Below are positions 45,235 through 53,961 of a DNA stretch of 64,000 nt, piece by piece. Location: contig CAILCO010000041.1 of NCBI GenBank assembly GCA_903832735.1, positions 1 through 64,000 on the forward strand, written 5' to 3'. Each line of letters opens with the position of its first letter. Position 1 is the first letter of the stretch. The DNA is from an uncultured Sterolibacterium sp. Its GTDB lineage: Bacteria; Pseudomonadota; Gammaproteobacteria; Burkholderiales; Rhodocyclaceae. The position numbers and the translations under genes are program-made. Below the pieces are notes generated by a model. It was not told the origin of the DNA. It saw only the letters and a list, made by a program, of their open reading frames with translations, and ran no database searches.

Positions 45235-48018
45235 TCATTGCCAGCCGTAGCGGCGCGAATAGAAGTTCTTCATCAACTGGGTGAGGACCATGTAGCCGGC
45301 GAGCAGCGCCGCCAGGATCGGGAAGTAACTGATCGGCAGCGCCTGCATCTTGAAGTAGTGGGCGATCGGCCCCATCGGGATGGCGATGCCGACGGCCATT
45401 ATAAGGCCGGTCGTGAGCAGCAGCGGGATACCCGGTTTGCTCTGGATGAACGGGATCTTTTGCGTGCGGATCATGTGCACCACCAGCGTCTGGGTCATCA
45501 GGCCCTCGATGAACCAGCCGGACTGAAACAGGGTCTGTTGTTCCGGCGCGTTCGCGCCGAAGACGAACCACATGACGCAGAAGGTCAGGATGTCGAAAAT
45601 CGAGCTGACCGGTCCGAAGAACAGCATGAAGCGGCCGATCTCGCCGGGATTCCAGCGCTGCGGTGCCCTGACCAGTTCCTCATCGACGTTGTCGAAAGGA
45701 ATGGCGATCTGCGAGATGTCGTAGAGCAGATTCTGCACCAGCAGATGCATCGGCAGCATCGGCAGGAAGGGGATGAAGGCGCTGGCGATCAGCACCGAGA
45801 AGACGTTGCCGAAATTCGAACTGGCCGTCATCTTGATGTACTTGAGCATGTTGGCGAAGGTCTTGCGGCCTTCGATGACGCCCTCTTCGAGGACCATCAG
45901 GCTCTTTTCCATGAGGATGATGTCGGCCGCCTCCTTGGCGATGTCCACCGCCGTGTGCACCGAAATGCCGATGTCGGCGGCGCGCAGCGCCGGGGCGTCG
46001 TTGATGCCGTCGCCCATGAAGCCGACCACGTGGCCGTTGGCTTTCAAGGCCCTGACGATGCGTTCCTTCTGGGCCGGGGTGAGCCGGGCAAAGATGTTGT
46101 GGACTTCCACCGCGCGCGACAATTCCGCGTCGTTCATTTTCGCCACCGCTGGCCCGAGCACGATGCCTTCGTCGGTCAGCCCGACTTCCCGGCAGATTTT
46201 CGCCGTGACCAGTTCGTTGTCGCCGGTCAGCACCTTGACGGCGACGCCATGGACCGCCAGGGCAGCGAGCGCAGGCGCCGTGGTTTCCTTGGGTGGGTCG
46301 AGGAAGGCGACATAGCCGATCAGCGTCAGGCCGGCCTCGTCGGCCACGCCATAGACTTCCCTGTGCGGCGGCAATTCCCTGACGGCGACCGCGACGACGC
46401 GCAGGCCGTCCTCGTTGAGCGAGCCGGTCACCGCGCGGATGCGGGCGAGCGCCTCCGCCGTGAGCGCTTCTTCGGCAGCGCCGTGGCGGACCCGGGTGCA
46501 CACGGCGAGGATCTCCTCGACCGCGCCCTTGCAGATCAGGAGGTGCTGCTCGTCATGTTCGGCGTGTTTGGCGTGTTGGGCAACCACGACCGACATGCGC
46601 CGGCGCTGGAAGTCGAAAGGTACTTCGTCGACCTTGCGGTAGTTGGCGGCCGGATTTAGATTCCGCTGGACATCCGCATGCTCCAGCACGGCGACGTCGA
46701 GCAGGTTCTTCAGGCCCGTCTGATAGTAGCTGTTGAGGTAGGCGTATTCCAGCACGTCATCGGATTCCGTGCCCCAGACGTCGGTATGGTTGGCGAGAAA
46801 TATCCTGTCCTGGGTCAGCGTCCCGGTCTTGTCGGTGCACAGCACATCCATCGCGCCGAAGTTCTGGATGGCGTCCAGGCGCTTGACGATGACCTTGCGT
46901 CGGGACAGGATTACCGCGCCCTTGGCCAGCGTAGACGTGACGATCATCGGCAGCATTTCCGGCGTCAGGCCGACCGCGACCGACATGGCGAAGAGAAAGG
47001 CTTCCAGCCAGTCGCCCTTGGTGAAGCCGTTGATGAACAGGACCAGCGGCGACATCACCAGCATGAAACGGATCAACAGCCAGGCCACCTTGTTGACCCC
47101 GGCCTGGAATTGCGTGGTGACCCGGTCGGTGCTGGTGACGCGCGCCGCCAGGGCGCCGAAATAAGTTCGGCTGCCGGTGGCGACGATGATCGCGGAAGCG
47201 GTGCCGGAGACGACATTGGTGCCCATGAACAGAATGTTGTCGAACTCGAACGGGTTGCTGACATCGCTATTCCGCTGCACGGCATACTTCTCGACGGGCA
47301 GCGATTCGCCGGTCATCGCCGCTTGCGCCACGAACAGGTCCTTGGCGGCGAGCACCCGGCAGTCGGCCGGTATCATGTCGCCGGCCGAGAGCAGGATCAT
47401 GTCGCCGGGCACCAGCAGCCTGAGCGGCACCTCCACCTTGCGTGGTCCCTTGGGATGCAGCTGAACCTGAAAATAGGAGCGCGCTTCGGCCATCGCATCC
47501 TCCGCCGGATCGCGGCGGATGACGGTGGCGGTATTGGTGACCAGGGCCTTCAGCTTTTCGGCGGCGCGATTGGATTTGCGTTCCTGCCAGAAGCGTATGC
47601 ATACCGAGAGCACCACCATGCTGCCGATGACCAGGGTCGCCTTGTAGTCCTCGGTGACATAGGATATCGCCGCCAGGGCGGTCAGCAGGATATCGAAGGG
47701 GGTTTTGTAGCAGTACCAGAGATGCTGCCACCACATGGGCGGCTTCTCATGTTCGACCTCATTCAGGCCGACCCGCTCGCGGATCTTTTCGGCCTGCGAT
47801 TCCGAGCGTCCGTCGGCGTGGGAATCCAGCCGCTTGATCAGGAACTCCGGGCCGCAGGTGGCAGCCGCCGCCAGTTCCAGGGACAGTTCATGCGGAATTT
47901 CCCGGCTGACGGCCGTGCCCGAAAAGCTCTCGAACAGGGCCAGACGGCGGAAGTGCCGGCCTATGCCGCGGCTTTTGACGAAGCGCGCAAAAAAATCTTT
48001 CAGGATATTGCTTGCCAT
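45235..48018 (-). CDS. mgtA: Mg2+-importing P-type ATPase
   Basis: 'VLCTDKTGTLTQDRI', 'GFMGDGINDAPALRAADIGISV', MgtA-like N-terminus 'GLNEVEHEKPPMWWQHLWYCYKTPFDILL'. Confidence 0.95.
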   Translation of the reverse strand: MASNILKDFFARFVKSRGIGRHFRRLALFESFSGTAVSREIPHELSLELAAAATCGPEFLIKRLDSHADGRSESQAEKIRERVGLNEVEHEKPPMWWQHLWYCYKTPFDILLTALAAISYVTEDYKATLVIGSMVVLSVCIRFWQERKSNRAAEKLKALVTNTATVIRRDPAEDAMAEARSYFQVQLHPKGPRKVEVPLRLLVPGDMILLSAGDMIPADCRVLAAKDLFVAQAAMTGESLPVEKYAVQRNSDVSNPFEFDNILFMGTNVVSGTASAIIVATGSRTYFGALAARVTSTDRVTTQFQAGVNKVAWLLIRFMLVMSPLVLFINGFTKGDWLEAFLFAMSVAVGLTPEMLPMIVTSTLAKGAVILSRRKVIVKRLDAIQNFGAMDVLCTDKTGTLTQDRIFLANHTDVWGTESDDVLEYAYLNSYYQTGLKNLLDVAVLEHADVQRNLNPAANYRKVDEVPFDFQRRRMSVVVAQHAKHAEHDEQHLLICKGAVEEILAVCTRVRHGAAEEALTAEALARIRAVTGSLNEDGLRVVAVAVRELPPHREVYGVADEAGLTLIGYVAFLDPPKETTAPALAALAVHGVAVKVLTGDNELVTAKICREVGLTDEGIVLGPAVAKMNDAELSRAVEVHNIFARLTPAQKERIVRALKANGHVVGFMGDGINDAPALRAADIGISVHTAVDIAKEAADIILMEKSLMVLEEGVIEGRKTFANMLKYIKMTASSNFGNVFSVLIASAFIPFLPMLPMHLLVQNLLYDISQIAIPFDNVDEELVRAPQRWNPGEIGRFMLFFGPVSSIFDILTFCVMWFVFGANAPEQQTLFQSGWFIEGLMTQTLVVHMIRTQKIPFIQSKPGIPLLLTTGLIMAVGIAIPMGPIAHYFKMQALPISYFPILAALLAGYMVLTQLMKNFYSRRYGWQ

Positions 48019-48188
48019 CTTCTGGGGCTCCGGACAACGGATGGTCTAGGGGAAACAGCGATAGTCGATTTCATCCGGTGCATTGCCCGGCGGCGGTGTA
48101 AGGATGAGGCGGCTGGCTATTGTCGATCGTAGCCAAGATCGGCTTGCGATCTCAGCGGACACGAGGGACAGTCGAATGAAATCTGTGC

Positions 48189-48210
48189 CCGCTGAAATTC
48201 CGATTTCAGC
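48189..48210. repeat. Perfect hairpin in the mgtA 5' region
   Basis: CGCTGAAAT-TCCG-ATTTCAGCG (9-bp stem). Confidence 0.7.
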
Positions 48211-48454
48211 GATGAGCAGCAGCGTTTCAGCGATGCCAGGACCTTCGCCGGCCGCAGACCGCTTGCCGGCGGTAGTGTGAGACCGTCGCTGAGGACGTCC
48301 AGTTCCCGTAGACGGGATCGGATACCGGAAGACAAGGATTCGATGCCTGACCAGCGCCGGCAATTCTTGGTAATCTGAATCAGTTGGCGGGTGTCAAGCC
48401 TGCTTCGCGCTGGCGGCATAACTGCCTAATCGACCGGTGAAGGAGAGATCTCCG

Positions 48455-48488
48455 ATCTTAGCCAAAAATTGTGACAGCCTTGTGACGC
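48455..48488 (-). promoter_or_regulatory. Candidate Pho box plus -10 reading toward mgtA-ppk
   Basis: Minus strand GCGTCAC-AAGG-CTGTCAC-AATT-TTTGGC-TAAGAT. Confidence 0.75.
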
Positions 48489-48540
48489 AATCACGGCAGG
48501 GGTTCATCAAACCTTCACAGTGCCCGGCTATCATGAATTT

Positions 48541-48690
48541 TCAAGCTGTGGGTGCCTGCGCGGGTTTGCGTTTCCTGCGCTTTTGCCTGCGCAACCGCTG
48601 CAGCGCCAGGAACTCCAGGATTCCCCAGAGGGTGGCGGTGCCCAGGGATATCCAGGGATGGGCGATGGCCTTTTGAATCACGTGATGCAT
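48541..48690 (-). CDS. 49-aa predicted single-TM basic-tailed small protein
   Basis: MHHVIQKAIAHPWISLGTATLWGILEFLALQRLRRQKRRKRKPAQAPTA; RBS GGGAGATCGAAC-ATG; below the ORF-track length cut-off. Confidence 0.55.
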   Translation of the reverse strand: MHHVIQKAIAHPWISLGTATLWGILEFLALQRLRRQKRRKRKPAQAPTA

Positions 48691-48705
48691 GTTCGATCTC
48701 CCGGC

Positions 48706-48795
48706 TCAGAGTCCGTCGAACAGCCAGAGAGTGAACAGGCCGTGCTCGAAGAGTTTGTCGATGATTTCCTGCAGGTTGATATTCCTTACCCTCAT
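48706..48795 (-). CDS. 29-aa candidate small protein upstream of the 49-aa ORF
   Basis: MRVRNINLQEIIDKLFEHGLFTLWLFDGL; RBS ACAGGAGTTCGCC-ATG. Confidence 0.5.
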   Translation of the reverse strand: MRVRNINLQEIIDKLFEHGLFTLWLFDGL

Positions 48796-48863
48796 GGCGA
48801 ACTCCTGTTTTGATGTGCGCGCAGGAACACGATAGCAAAGGCAGGTTAAGGATCTATTTCAGT

Positions 48864-49883
48864 ATGACGACAAATTCAATGATGCCGGAATTGGCCGAAC
48901 TGGAGCGGATCATCGAGGAGGGCGCTGGCTCGATCGCCGCGCGCATCGTCTGCGAGGTGACGGCGAACGAGCGGCGCTTTCCGATCTACGCGGTCACCCT
49001 GGGAAACCCGGACAAGGACGTACCGGGCGTCGGTGTTTTCGGCGGGGTCCATGGCCTCGAACGGATCGGCGCCGAAGTCGTGATGGCGTATTTGAGCAGC
49101 CTGGTGACGCGCCTGAAGTGGGATGGCCTGCTGCATCGTCAGCTGGAATCCGTCCGTCTGGTGTTCATGCCGCTGGTGAACCCCGGCGGCATGTGGCAGG
49201 GCACGCGTGCCAATCCCCAGGGAGTCGACCTGATGCGCAATGCGCCGCTGGAAGCGACGGAAAGGGTGCCCTTCCTGATCGGCGGGCAAAGGATCAGCGC
49301 CGGACTGCCTTGGTACCGCGGCCCGCTTGACGCGCCGATGGAAGCGGAAAGCCAGGCAGTTTGCCGCGTCGTCACGGAGGAATTGCTGGAACGCGATTTC
49401 AGCATCGCCCTGGACTGCCATTCGGGCTTCGGCATCAGCGACCGGATCTGGTTTCCTTATGCCCACACGGCGTTGCCGATCCGCCATTTGCCGGAGATCC
49501 ATGCGCTGAAGGAGATCTTCGACCAGAGCCATGCCCACCACAATTATCTCTTCGAACCGCAAAGCCGCCAGTACCTGACCCACGGCGACCTCTGGGACCA
49601 TCTATATCAGGGCGCCGCGCTGACGTCCGACAGGGTCTTCCTGCCGCTCACCCTGGAGATGGGTTCGTGGCTATGGGTGAAGAAAAATCCGCGGCAGTTT
49701 TTTTCCCGTCAGGGCATCTTCAATCCGCTGATTGCCCATCGCCAGCAACGCGTGCTGCGCCGGCACCTGCCCTGGTTCGATTTTCTCGCCCGGGCGGCAT
49801 CCAGCCATCGGCGCTGGCGGCCCGCCGAAGAGGCGCTGGCCAGCCGGCGTGAGCGGGCATTGGCGCTGTGGTACCGCTCGTGA
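48864..49883 (+). CDS. M14/succinylglutamate desuccinylase-aspartoacylase family protein
   Basis: 'PGVGVFGGVHGLERIGAEVVMAYL...VRLVFMPLVNPGGMWQGTRANPQGVDLMRNAP...SIALDCHSGFG'. Confidence 0.82.
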   Translation: MTTNSMMPELAELERIIEEGAGSIAARIVCEVTANERRFPIYAVTLGNPDKDVPGVGVFGGVHGLERIGAEVVMAYLSSLVTRLKWDGLLHRQLESVRLVFMPLVNPGGMWQGTRANPQGVDLMRNAPLEATERVPFLIGGQRISAGLPWYRGPLDAPMEAESQAVCRVVTEELLERDFSIALDCHSGFGISDRIWFPYAHTALPIRHLPEIHALKEIFDQSHAHHNYLFEPQSRQYLTHGDLWDHLYQGAALTSDRVFLPLTLEMGSWLWVKKNPRQFFSRQGIFNPLIAHRQQRVLRRHLPWFDFLARAASSHRRWRPAEEALASRRERALALWYRS

Positions 49884-50653
49884 GCACCTGGATCTTCCTG
49901 CGCGGCCTGACGCGCGAAGCCCGCCATTGGGGAGATTTTTCCGCGACCTTCCGTGCCGCGTTTCCCGATGCGCAGATTGTCGCCCTGGATCTTCCCGGCA
50001 ATGGTTCTCTGCATACGCTGGCCAGCCCGCTCAGCGTCGAGGCCATGGCGGCATACTGCCGCGCCGAACTCGGCTCACGCGGCATCCCGCCGCCCTACCA
50101 TCTTCTGGCGATGTCGCTGGGCGCGATGGTGGCCGCCGCCTGGGCGGCGGAGCAGCCGCGGGAGATCGCTGCCTGCGTCCTGATCAATACCAGCCTGCGG
50201 CCGTTCAGTCCGTTCTATCACCGGCTCAGGCCGGAGAACTACCTGGCCTTGTGCCAGCGAGCCTTGCTCGGCGGCGACGGGCGCGAGTGGGAGGAACTGA
50301 TCCTCAGGCTGACCAGCCGCGATCCGCAAAAGCATGAGCAGGTGCTCGATTCCTGGCTCGCCTATCGCCGCGAATGCCCGGTATCGGTCGGCAACGCCTT
50401 GCGCCAATTGCTCGCCGCGAGCCGCTATCGCGCAGGCGCCGGCAAGCCGGTGGCGCCCATGCTGATCCTCGCAAGCAGCAACGATGCCCTGGTGAATCCG
50501 CGTTGCTCGCGACGAGTCGCGCTCCATTGGCATGCCGCGATCGTCGAACATCCGACCGCCGGACACGATCTGCCACTCGAAGACGGCCCCTGGGTTGTCG
50601 AGCAAGTCCGCCTTTGGCTGTCATCACGCCGTCACAGTGGGCGGCTACGATAA
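49868..50653 (+). CDS. alpha/beta hydrolase
   Basis: 'IFLRGLTREARHWGDFSATFRAAFPDAQIVALDLPGNG...LLAMSLGAMVAAAWA...HPTAGHDLPLEDG'; overlaps upstream stop. Confidence 0.85.
   Translation: MVPLVSTWIFLRGLTREARHWGDFSATFRAAFPDAQIVALDLPGNGSLHTLASPLSVEAMAAYCRAELGSRGIPPPYHLLAMSLGAMVAAAWAAEQPREIAACVLINTSLRPFSPFYHRLRPENYLALCQRALLGGDGREWEELILRLTSRDPQKHEQVLDSWLAYRRECPVSVGNALRQLLAASRYRAGAGKPVAPMLILASSNDALVNPRCSRRVALHWHAAIVEHPTAGHDLPLEDGPWVVEQVRLWLSSRRHSGRLR
50618..50651 (+). promoter_or_regulatory. Candidate Pho box plus -10 upstream of plcP-like gene, within the 3' end of the hydrolase gene
   Basis: CTGTCAT-CACG-CCGTCAC-AGTG-GGCGGC-TACGAT. Confidence 0.75.
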
Positions 50654-50677
50654 GCGCAACGATCGTTCGCGGCTCCC

Positions 50678-51451
50678 ATGACGAAATACCGCTCCATTTT
50701 TCTCTCAGACATCCACCTCGGCACGCGCGGCTGCCAGGCGGAACGATTGCTGGACTTCCTGCGCGAGCATGAGTCGGAGAAGCTGTTTCTGGTCGGCGAC
50801 ATCATCGATTTCTGGGCCATGAACCGGACCATCCACTGGTCGCCGCTGCAGAACACCCTGGTGCAAAAGGTGTTGCGCCGGGCGCGTCACGGCGATCAGG
50901 TGGTGCTGATTCCGGGCAACCATGACGAGGCTTTGCGCGAATATGTCGACACCTCGTTCGGCGACATCCAGGTGGTCCGCGAACTCATCCATACCGCCGC
51001 CGACGGACGGCGCTACCTGGTGCTCCATGGCGACGAGTTCGATCAGGTGACGCGCCATCACCGCTGGGTGGCGGTGCTCGGCGACATCGCCTACAACTTT
51101 CTGGTGCGACTCAATGCCTGGCTGTCCTGGCTGCGCCGGACCCTGCGCATCCCGGGCTACTGGTCGCTGGCCGGCTATGCCAAGCGACGAATCAAGAGCG
51201 CGGTCAGTTTCATTTTTGATTTCGAGGACTCGGTGATTCATGCCGTTCGCGAGCGCGGCCTCGACGGCGTGATCTGCGGCCATATCCACAGCGCCGCGAT
51301 CCGCGAAGTCGGCGGCCTGACCTACATCAACTGCGGCGACTGGGTGGATAGCTGCACCGCCATCGTCGAGCACGCCGACGGACGAATGGAATTGATCGCC
51401 TGGGGCGCCGTGAAACCGGTCGGCCTGACGCTGGCAGCCGTCGCGGCTTAA
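50678..51451 (+). CDS. plcP: LpxH/PlcP-type metallophosphoesterase (PlcP-like phospholipase C candidate)
   Basis: 'YRSIFLSDIHLGTRGCQAERLLDFLREHESEKLFLVGDIIDFWAM...VLIPGNHDEAL...LHGDEFD...ICGHIHSAAIRE'. Confidence 0.78.
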   Translation: MTKYRSIFLSDIHLGTRGCQAERLLDFLREHESEKLFLVGDIIDFWAMNRTIHWSPLQNTLVQKVLRRARHGDQVVLIPGNHDEALREYVDTSFGDIQVVRELIHTAADGRRYLVLHGDEFDQVTRHHRWVAVLGDIAYNFLVRLNAWLSWLRRTLRIPGYWSLAGYAKRRIKSAVSFIFDFEDSVIHAVRERGLDGVICGHIHSAAIREVGGLTYINCGDWVDSCTAIVEHADGRMELIAWGAVKPVGLTLAAVAA

Positions 51452-51781
51452 GGGGAAATACCTTGCCAAGCGAGCCGGATAGTCGCCTCCCGTGAGGGGC
51501 GGGCCGATCTGCCCGCTTGTGAGGTGTCACGAGGATCCGATTTTTCATGATACGGGGTGGTTCATCGGAGCAATGAAAGTCAGCCCTTTTGCCCCAAGTT
51601 GAGGCGCTCATTGAGTCACGCCCGCTCCACTTCAGTGCCGGACACAGTTGGACTCGCGGCTTGCGCCGGCTGTCTGTTCGTCGCTGTGCCATGGCGTCAA
51701 TCTTGCTAGAGAGATATTAACGAAGCAGCGCTCAACCCGGAGCGTCGGCTGTCGTTAATGGTCATACAGGAGGACGCCATC

Positions 51782-52750
51782 ATGTCTCATAGCGACAGAC
51801 AGATTACTCTGGCCGATGTGCGGGAGATATACCGCGTGACCGATGTCGAGCGGCTGCAGGATGATGCGCCGGCCGGCCGAAGCGAATCGCTCACCGCCAT
51901 TTACGAGAAGATGAAGAAGCTCGGCGGCGACCGTTATCTGGTCAAGCCCTCCTCGACCGATGCGCTGGACAGCCTGTACGACGATTGCCCGAATTTTTCC
52001 GACGTGATCGACGACCTGAAGAAGTATCTGGCGCTGGCGGTGTCGGGTAACGAGCCGGTGCAATTTGCGCCCATCCTGCTGCTCGGTGAACCGGGCATCG
52101 GCAAGACGCATTTCGCCAGATGCCTGTCCGAAGCGCTGGGCACCGGCTACGAATTCGTCTCCATGAGTTCGCTCACGGCCGGCTGGATCCTTTCCGGTGC
52201 GTCGAGCCAATGGACCAACGCGAAACCCGGCAAGGTGGCGGCAACCCTGATCCATGGGGAATATGCCAATCCCCTGATGGTGCTCGACGAGGTGGACAAG
52301 GCTGGCGGCGATAGCCGTTACGACCCTATGGGGCCGCTCTACGGGCTGCTCGAAGGCGACACGGCGAGAAAGTTCAAGGACGAGTTCATCGAAGTGGATA
52401 TCGACGCCAGCCACGTCCTGTGGGTGTCGACGGCCAACGATGAGCGCACCTTGTCGCAACCTATCCTCAACCGGATGAACGTCTATAACGTGCCGCGGCC
52501 GAATGCCGAGCAGGCGTTTGCCATTGCCTGCCGCCTGTACGGGGAAATTGTTGCCGATCACCACTGGGGTTTCCCGGCGCAGCCGCCCGCGAAGGTGATG
52601 GAAGAACTCGCTGACATGCCGCCGCGAGACATGAGAAAGCGCCTGATGGTGGCCTTCGGCAATGCCAAGCTGGATGGCCGCGATGAAATCGAGGTGCGAG
52701 ATCTCGATGCCTCCCGCGTCCTGCGCGGCAAGACCCGGATGGGCTTCTGA
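51782..52750 (+). CDS. AAA-family ATPase (Lon-like AAA module without protease domain)
   Basis: Walker A 'LLLGEPGIGKTHFARCLSEAL', Walker B 'LMVLDEVDKAGG', 'DASHVLWVSTANDERTLSQPILNRM'. Confidence 0.85.
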   Translation: MSHSDRQITLADVREIYRVTDVERLQDDAPAGRSESLTAIYEKMKKLGGDRYLVKPSSTDALDSLYDDCPNFSDVIDDLKKYLALAVSGNEPVQFAPILLLGEPGIGKTHFARCLSEALGTGYEFVSMSSLTAGWILSGASSQWTNAKPGKVAATLIHGEYANPLMVLDEVDKAGGDSRYDPMGPLYGLLEGDTARKFKDEFIEVDIDASHVLWVSTANDERTLSQPILNRMNVYNVPRPNAEQAFAIACRLYGEIVADHHWGFPAQPPAKVMEELADMPPRDMRKRLMVAFGNAKLDGRDEIEVRDLDASRVLRGKTRMGF

Positions 52751-52772
52751 GCGCGCATTCGCCGTTTGTCGG

Positions 52773-52802
52773 CGTTTATTGGCGCTTATTGGCGCTTATT
52801 GG
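52773..52802. repeat. Short ~10-bp tandem repeat at the 3' end of GT4 gene
   Basis: ggcgtttattggcgcttattggcgcttattgg. Confidence 0.7.
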
Positions 52803-53956
52803 TTGAGCAGCGAGCGGTAGATCCCGGCGACTTCGCGGGCGCGTTCCGCGGCGCCCCATTCCCGGGCGAAATCTCGCGCCGCAGGCCTGAGCGCGGCCCG
52901 GCGGGTAGGGTCTTGCAACACCCCGACGAGACTCGCGGCGAAACCGTCGACGTCGTCAGGCGCAGCCACCGCGCCGCGCTCCGGGCCGATGATCTCGCGT
53001 GTGCCCATGGCCGCGAGTCCGACCACGGGTACGCCCTGGGCCATGGCCTCGAGCAGCACCAGACCCTGCGTCTCGGTGCGCGAGGCGAAGACGAAGGCGT
53101 CGGCGGCGTGATAGCAGTCGCGCAGTCCGCTGTTGCGATCGAGATAGCCGACGAAATTCACCTGTTCCGCGAGGCCGAGCTTCTCCGCTTGCGTGCGCAA
53201 TGACGGCAGGGCCGGGCCTTCGCCGGCCACGACCAGGAGCAGATCGGGGAGGCTGCGCCTGGCCCGGTCGATCACTTCGAGCAGGAAGCCGATGTTTTTT
53301 TCGAAGGCGATGCGGCCGACGAAGAGCGCCATCGGACGGTCGCGGGCAATGCCGTGTTCGGCGCGGAAGCGTGCGCCGTCGCCGGACGTGAAGAAATCCT
53401 CGGGGATCCCGGTCGGCAGCACGGTCAGCGGCCGGCTCACGCCGTAAGCTTCGAGCACCAGGCGCATGGCTGCCGAGGGCACCAGAACCGCATCGAGGTC
53501 ATTGCACTGGGCCCGCGAGAAACGCCGCGCCGCTGCGCGGACCCAGGAACCTGGAAGGAAGGGCAAATAATGGCCGAGGTATTCCTCGAAGTAGGTATGG
53601 TAGGTCGCCACGCAGGGCACGCCGAGCGCTCGCGCCAATGCCAGGCCGGCATAATGGGCAACGAAGGGCGTGTGGATATGCACCAGGTCGATGTTTTTGT
53701 GGCGCAGTTCCCCGAGCAGTTTCAGCGTGGCGCGATAGCTCATCAGGCGGTCTTCGGGGTCGCGCGGCACCGGGCGCGAGGGGATCCGGTAGATGCCGTT
53801 CGCCTCGAGCAGCACTTCTTTCGCCGGCAGGTAATGCGGCGCGATCAGCGTGACCGCGTGGCCGGCAGCGATGAGTTCGCCGCGAAAGGTTTCGATCGAG
53901 GTCGATACGCCATTGATGCGCGGGAAGTAGACATCGGAAACGTAGAGGATGTGCAT
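52796..53956 (-). CDS. GT4-family glycosyltransferase (lipid glycosyltransferase candidate)
   Basis: 'MHILYVSDVYFPRINGVSTSIETFRGELIAAGHAVTLIAPHY...VHIHTPFVAHYAGLALARALGVPCVATYHTYFEEYLGHY...ASRTETQGLVLLEAMAQGVPVVG'. Confidence 0.88.
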   Translation of the reverse strand: MHILYVSDVYFPRINGVSTSIETFRGELIAAGHAVTLIAPHYLPAKEVLLEANGIYRIPSRPVPRDPEDRLMSYRATLKLLGELRHKNIDLVHIHTPFVAHYAGLALARALGVPCVATYHTYFEEYLGHYLPFLPGSWVRAAARRFSRAQCNDLDAVLVPSAAMRLVLEAYGVSRPLTVLPTGIPEDFFTSGDGARFRAEHGIARDRPMALFVGRIAFEKNIGFLLEVIDRARRSLPDLLLVVAGEGPALPSLRTQAEKLGLAEQVNFVGYLDRNSGLRDCYHAADAFVFASRTETQGLVLLEAMAQGVPVVGLAAMGTREIIGPERGAVAAPDDVDGFAASLVGVLQDPTRRAALRPAARDFAREWGAAERAREVAGIYRSLLNQ

Positions 53957-53961
53957 CGAAC

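Noticed and set aside
44059-46659. 866-aa ORF antisense to ppk and mgtA
   Set aside because: Antisense shadow spanning two well-recognised genes.
48046-48419. Minus-strand ORFs of ~100 aa within the mgtA leader
   Set aside because: No recognisable motif or convincing start; overlapping frames suggest noise, although a short leader peptide cannot be excluded.
51738-51770. CTGTCGT-TAAT-GGTCATA resembling a Pho box upstream of the AAA ATPase
   Set aside because: The implied -10 would fall on the start codon region of 51782 and half-sites are imperfect; not convincing.
52773-52802. Short tandem repeat as a possible CRISPR-like array
   Set aside because: Only ~10-bp units directly abutting, no spacers; simple slippage repeat at a gene end.
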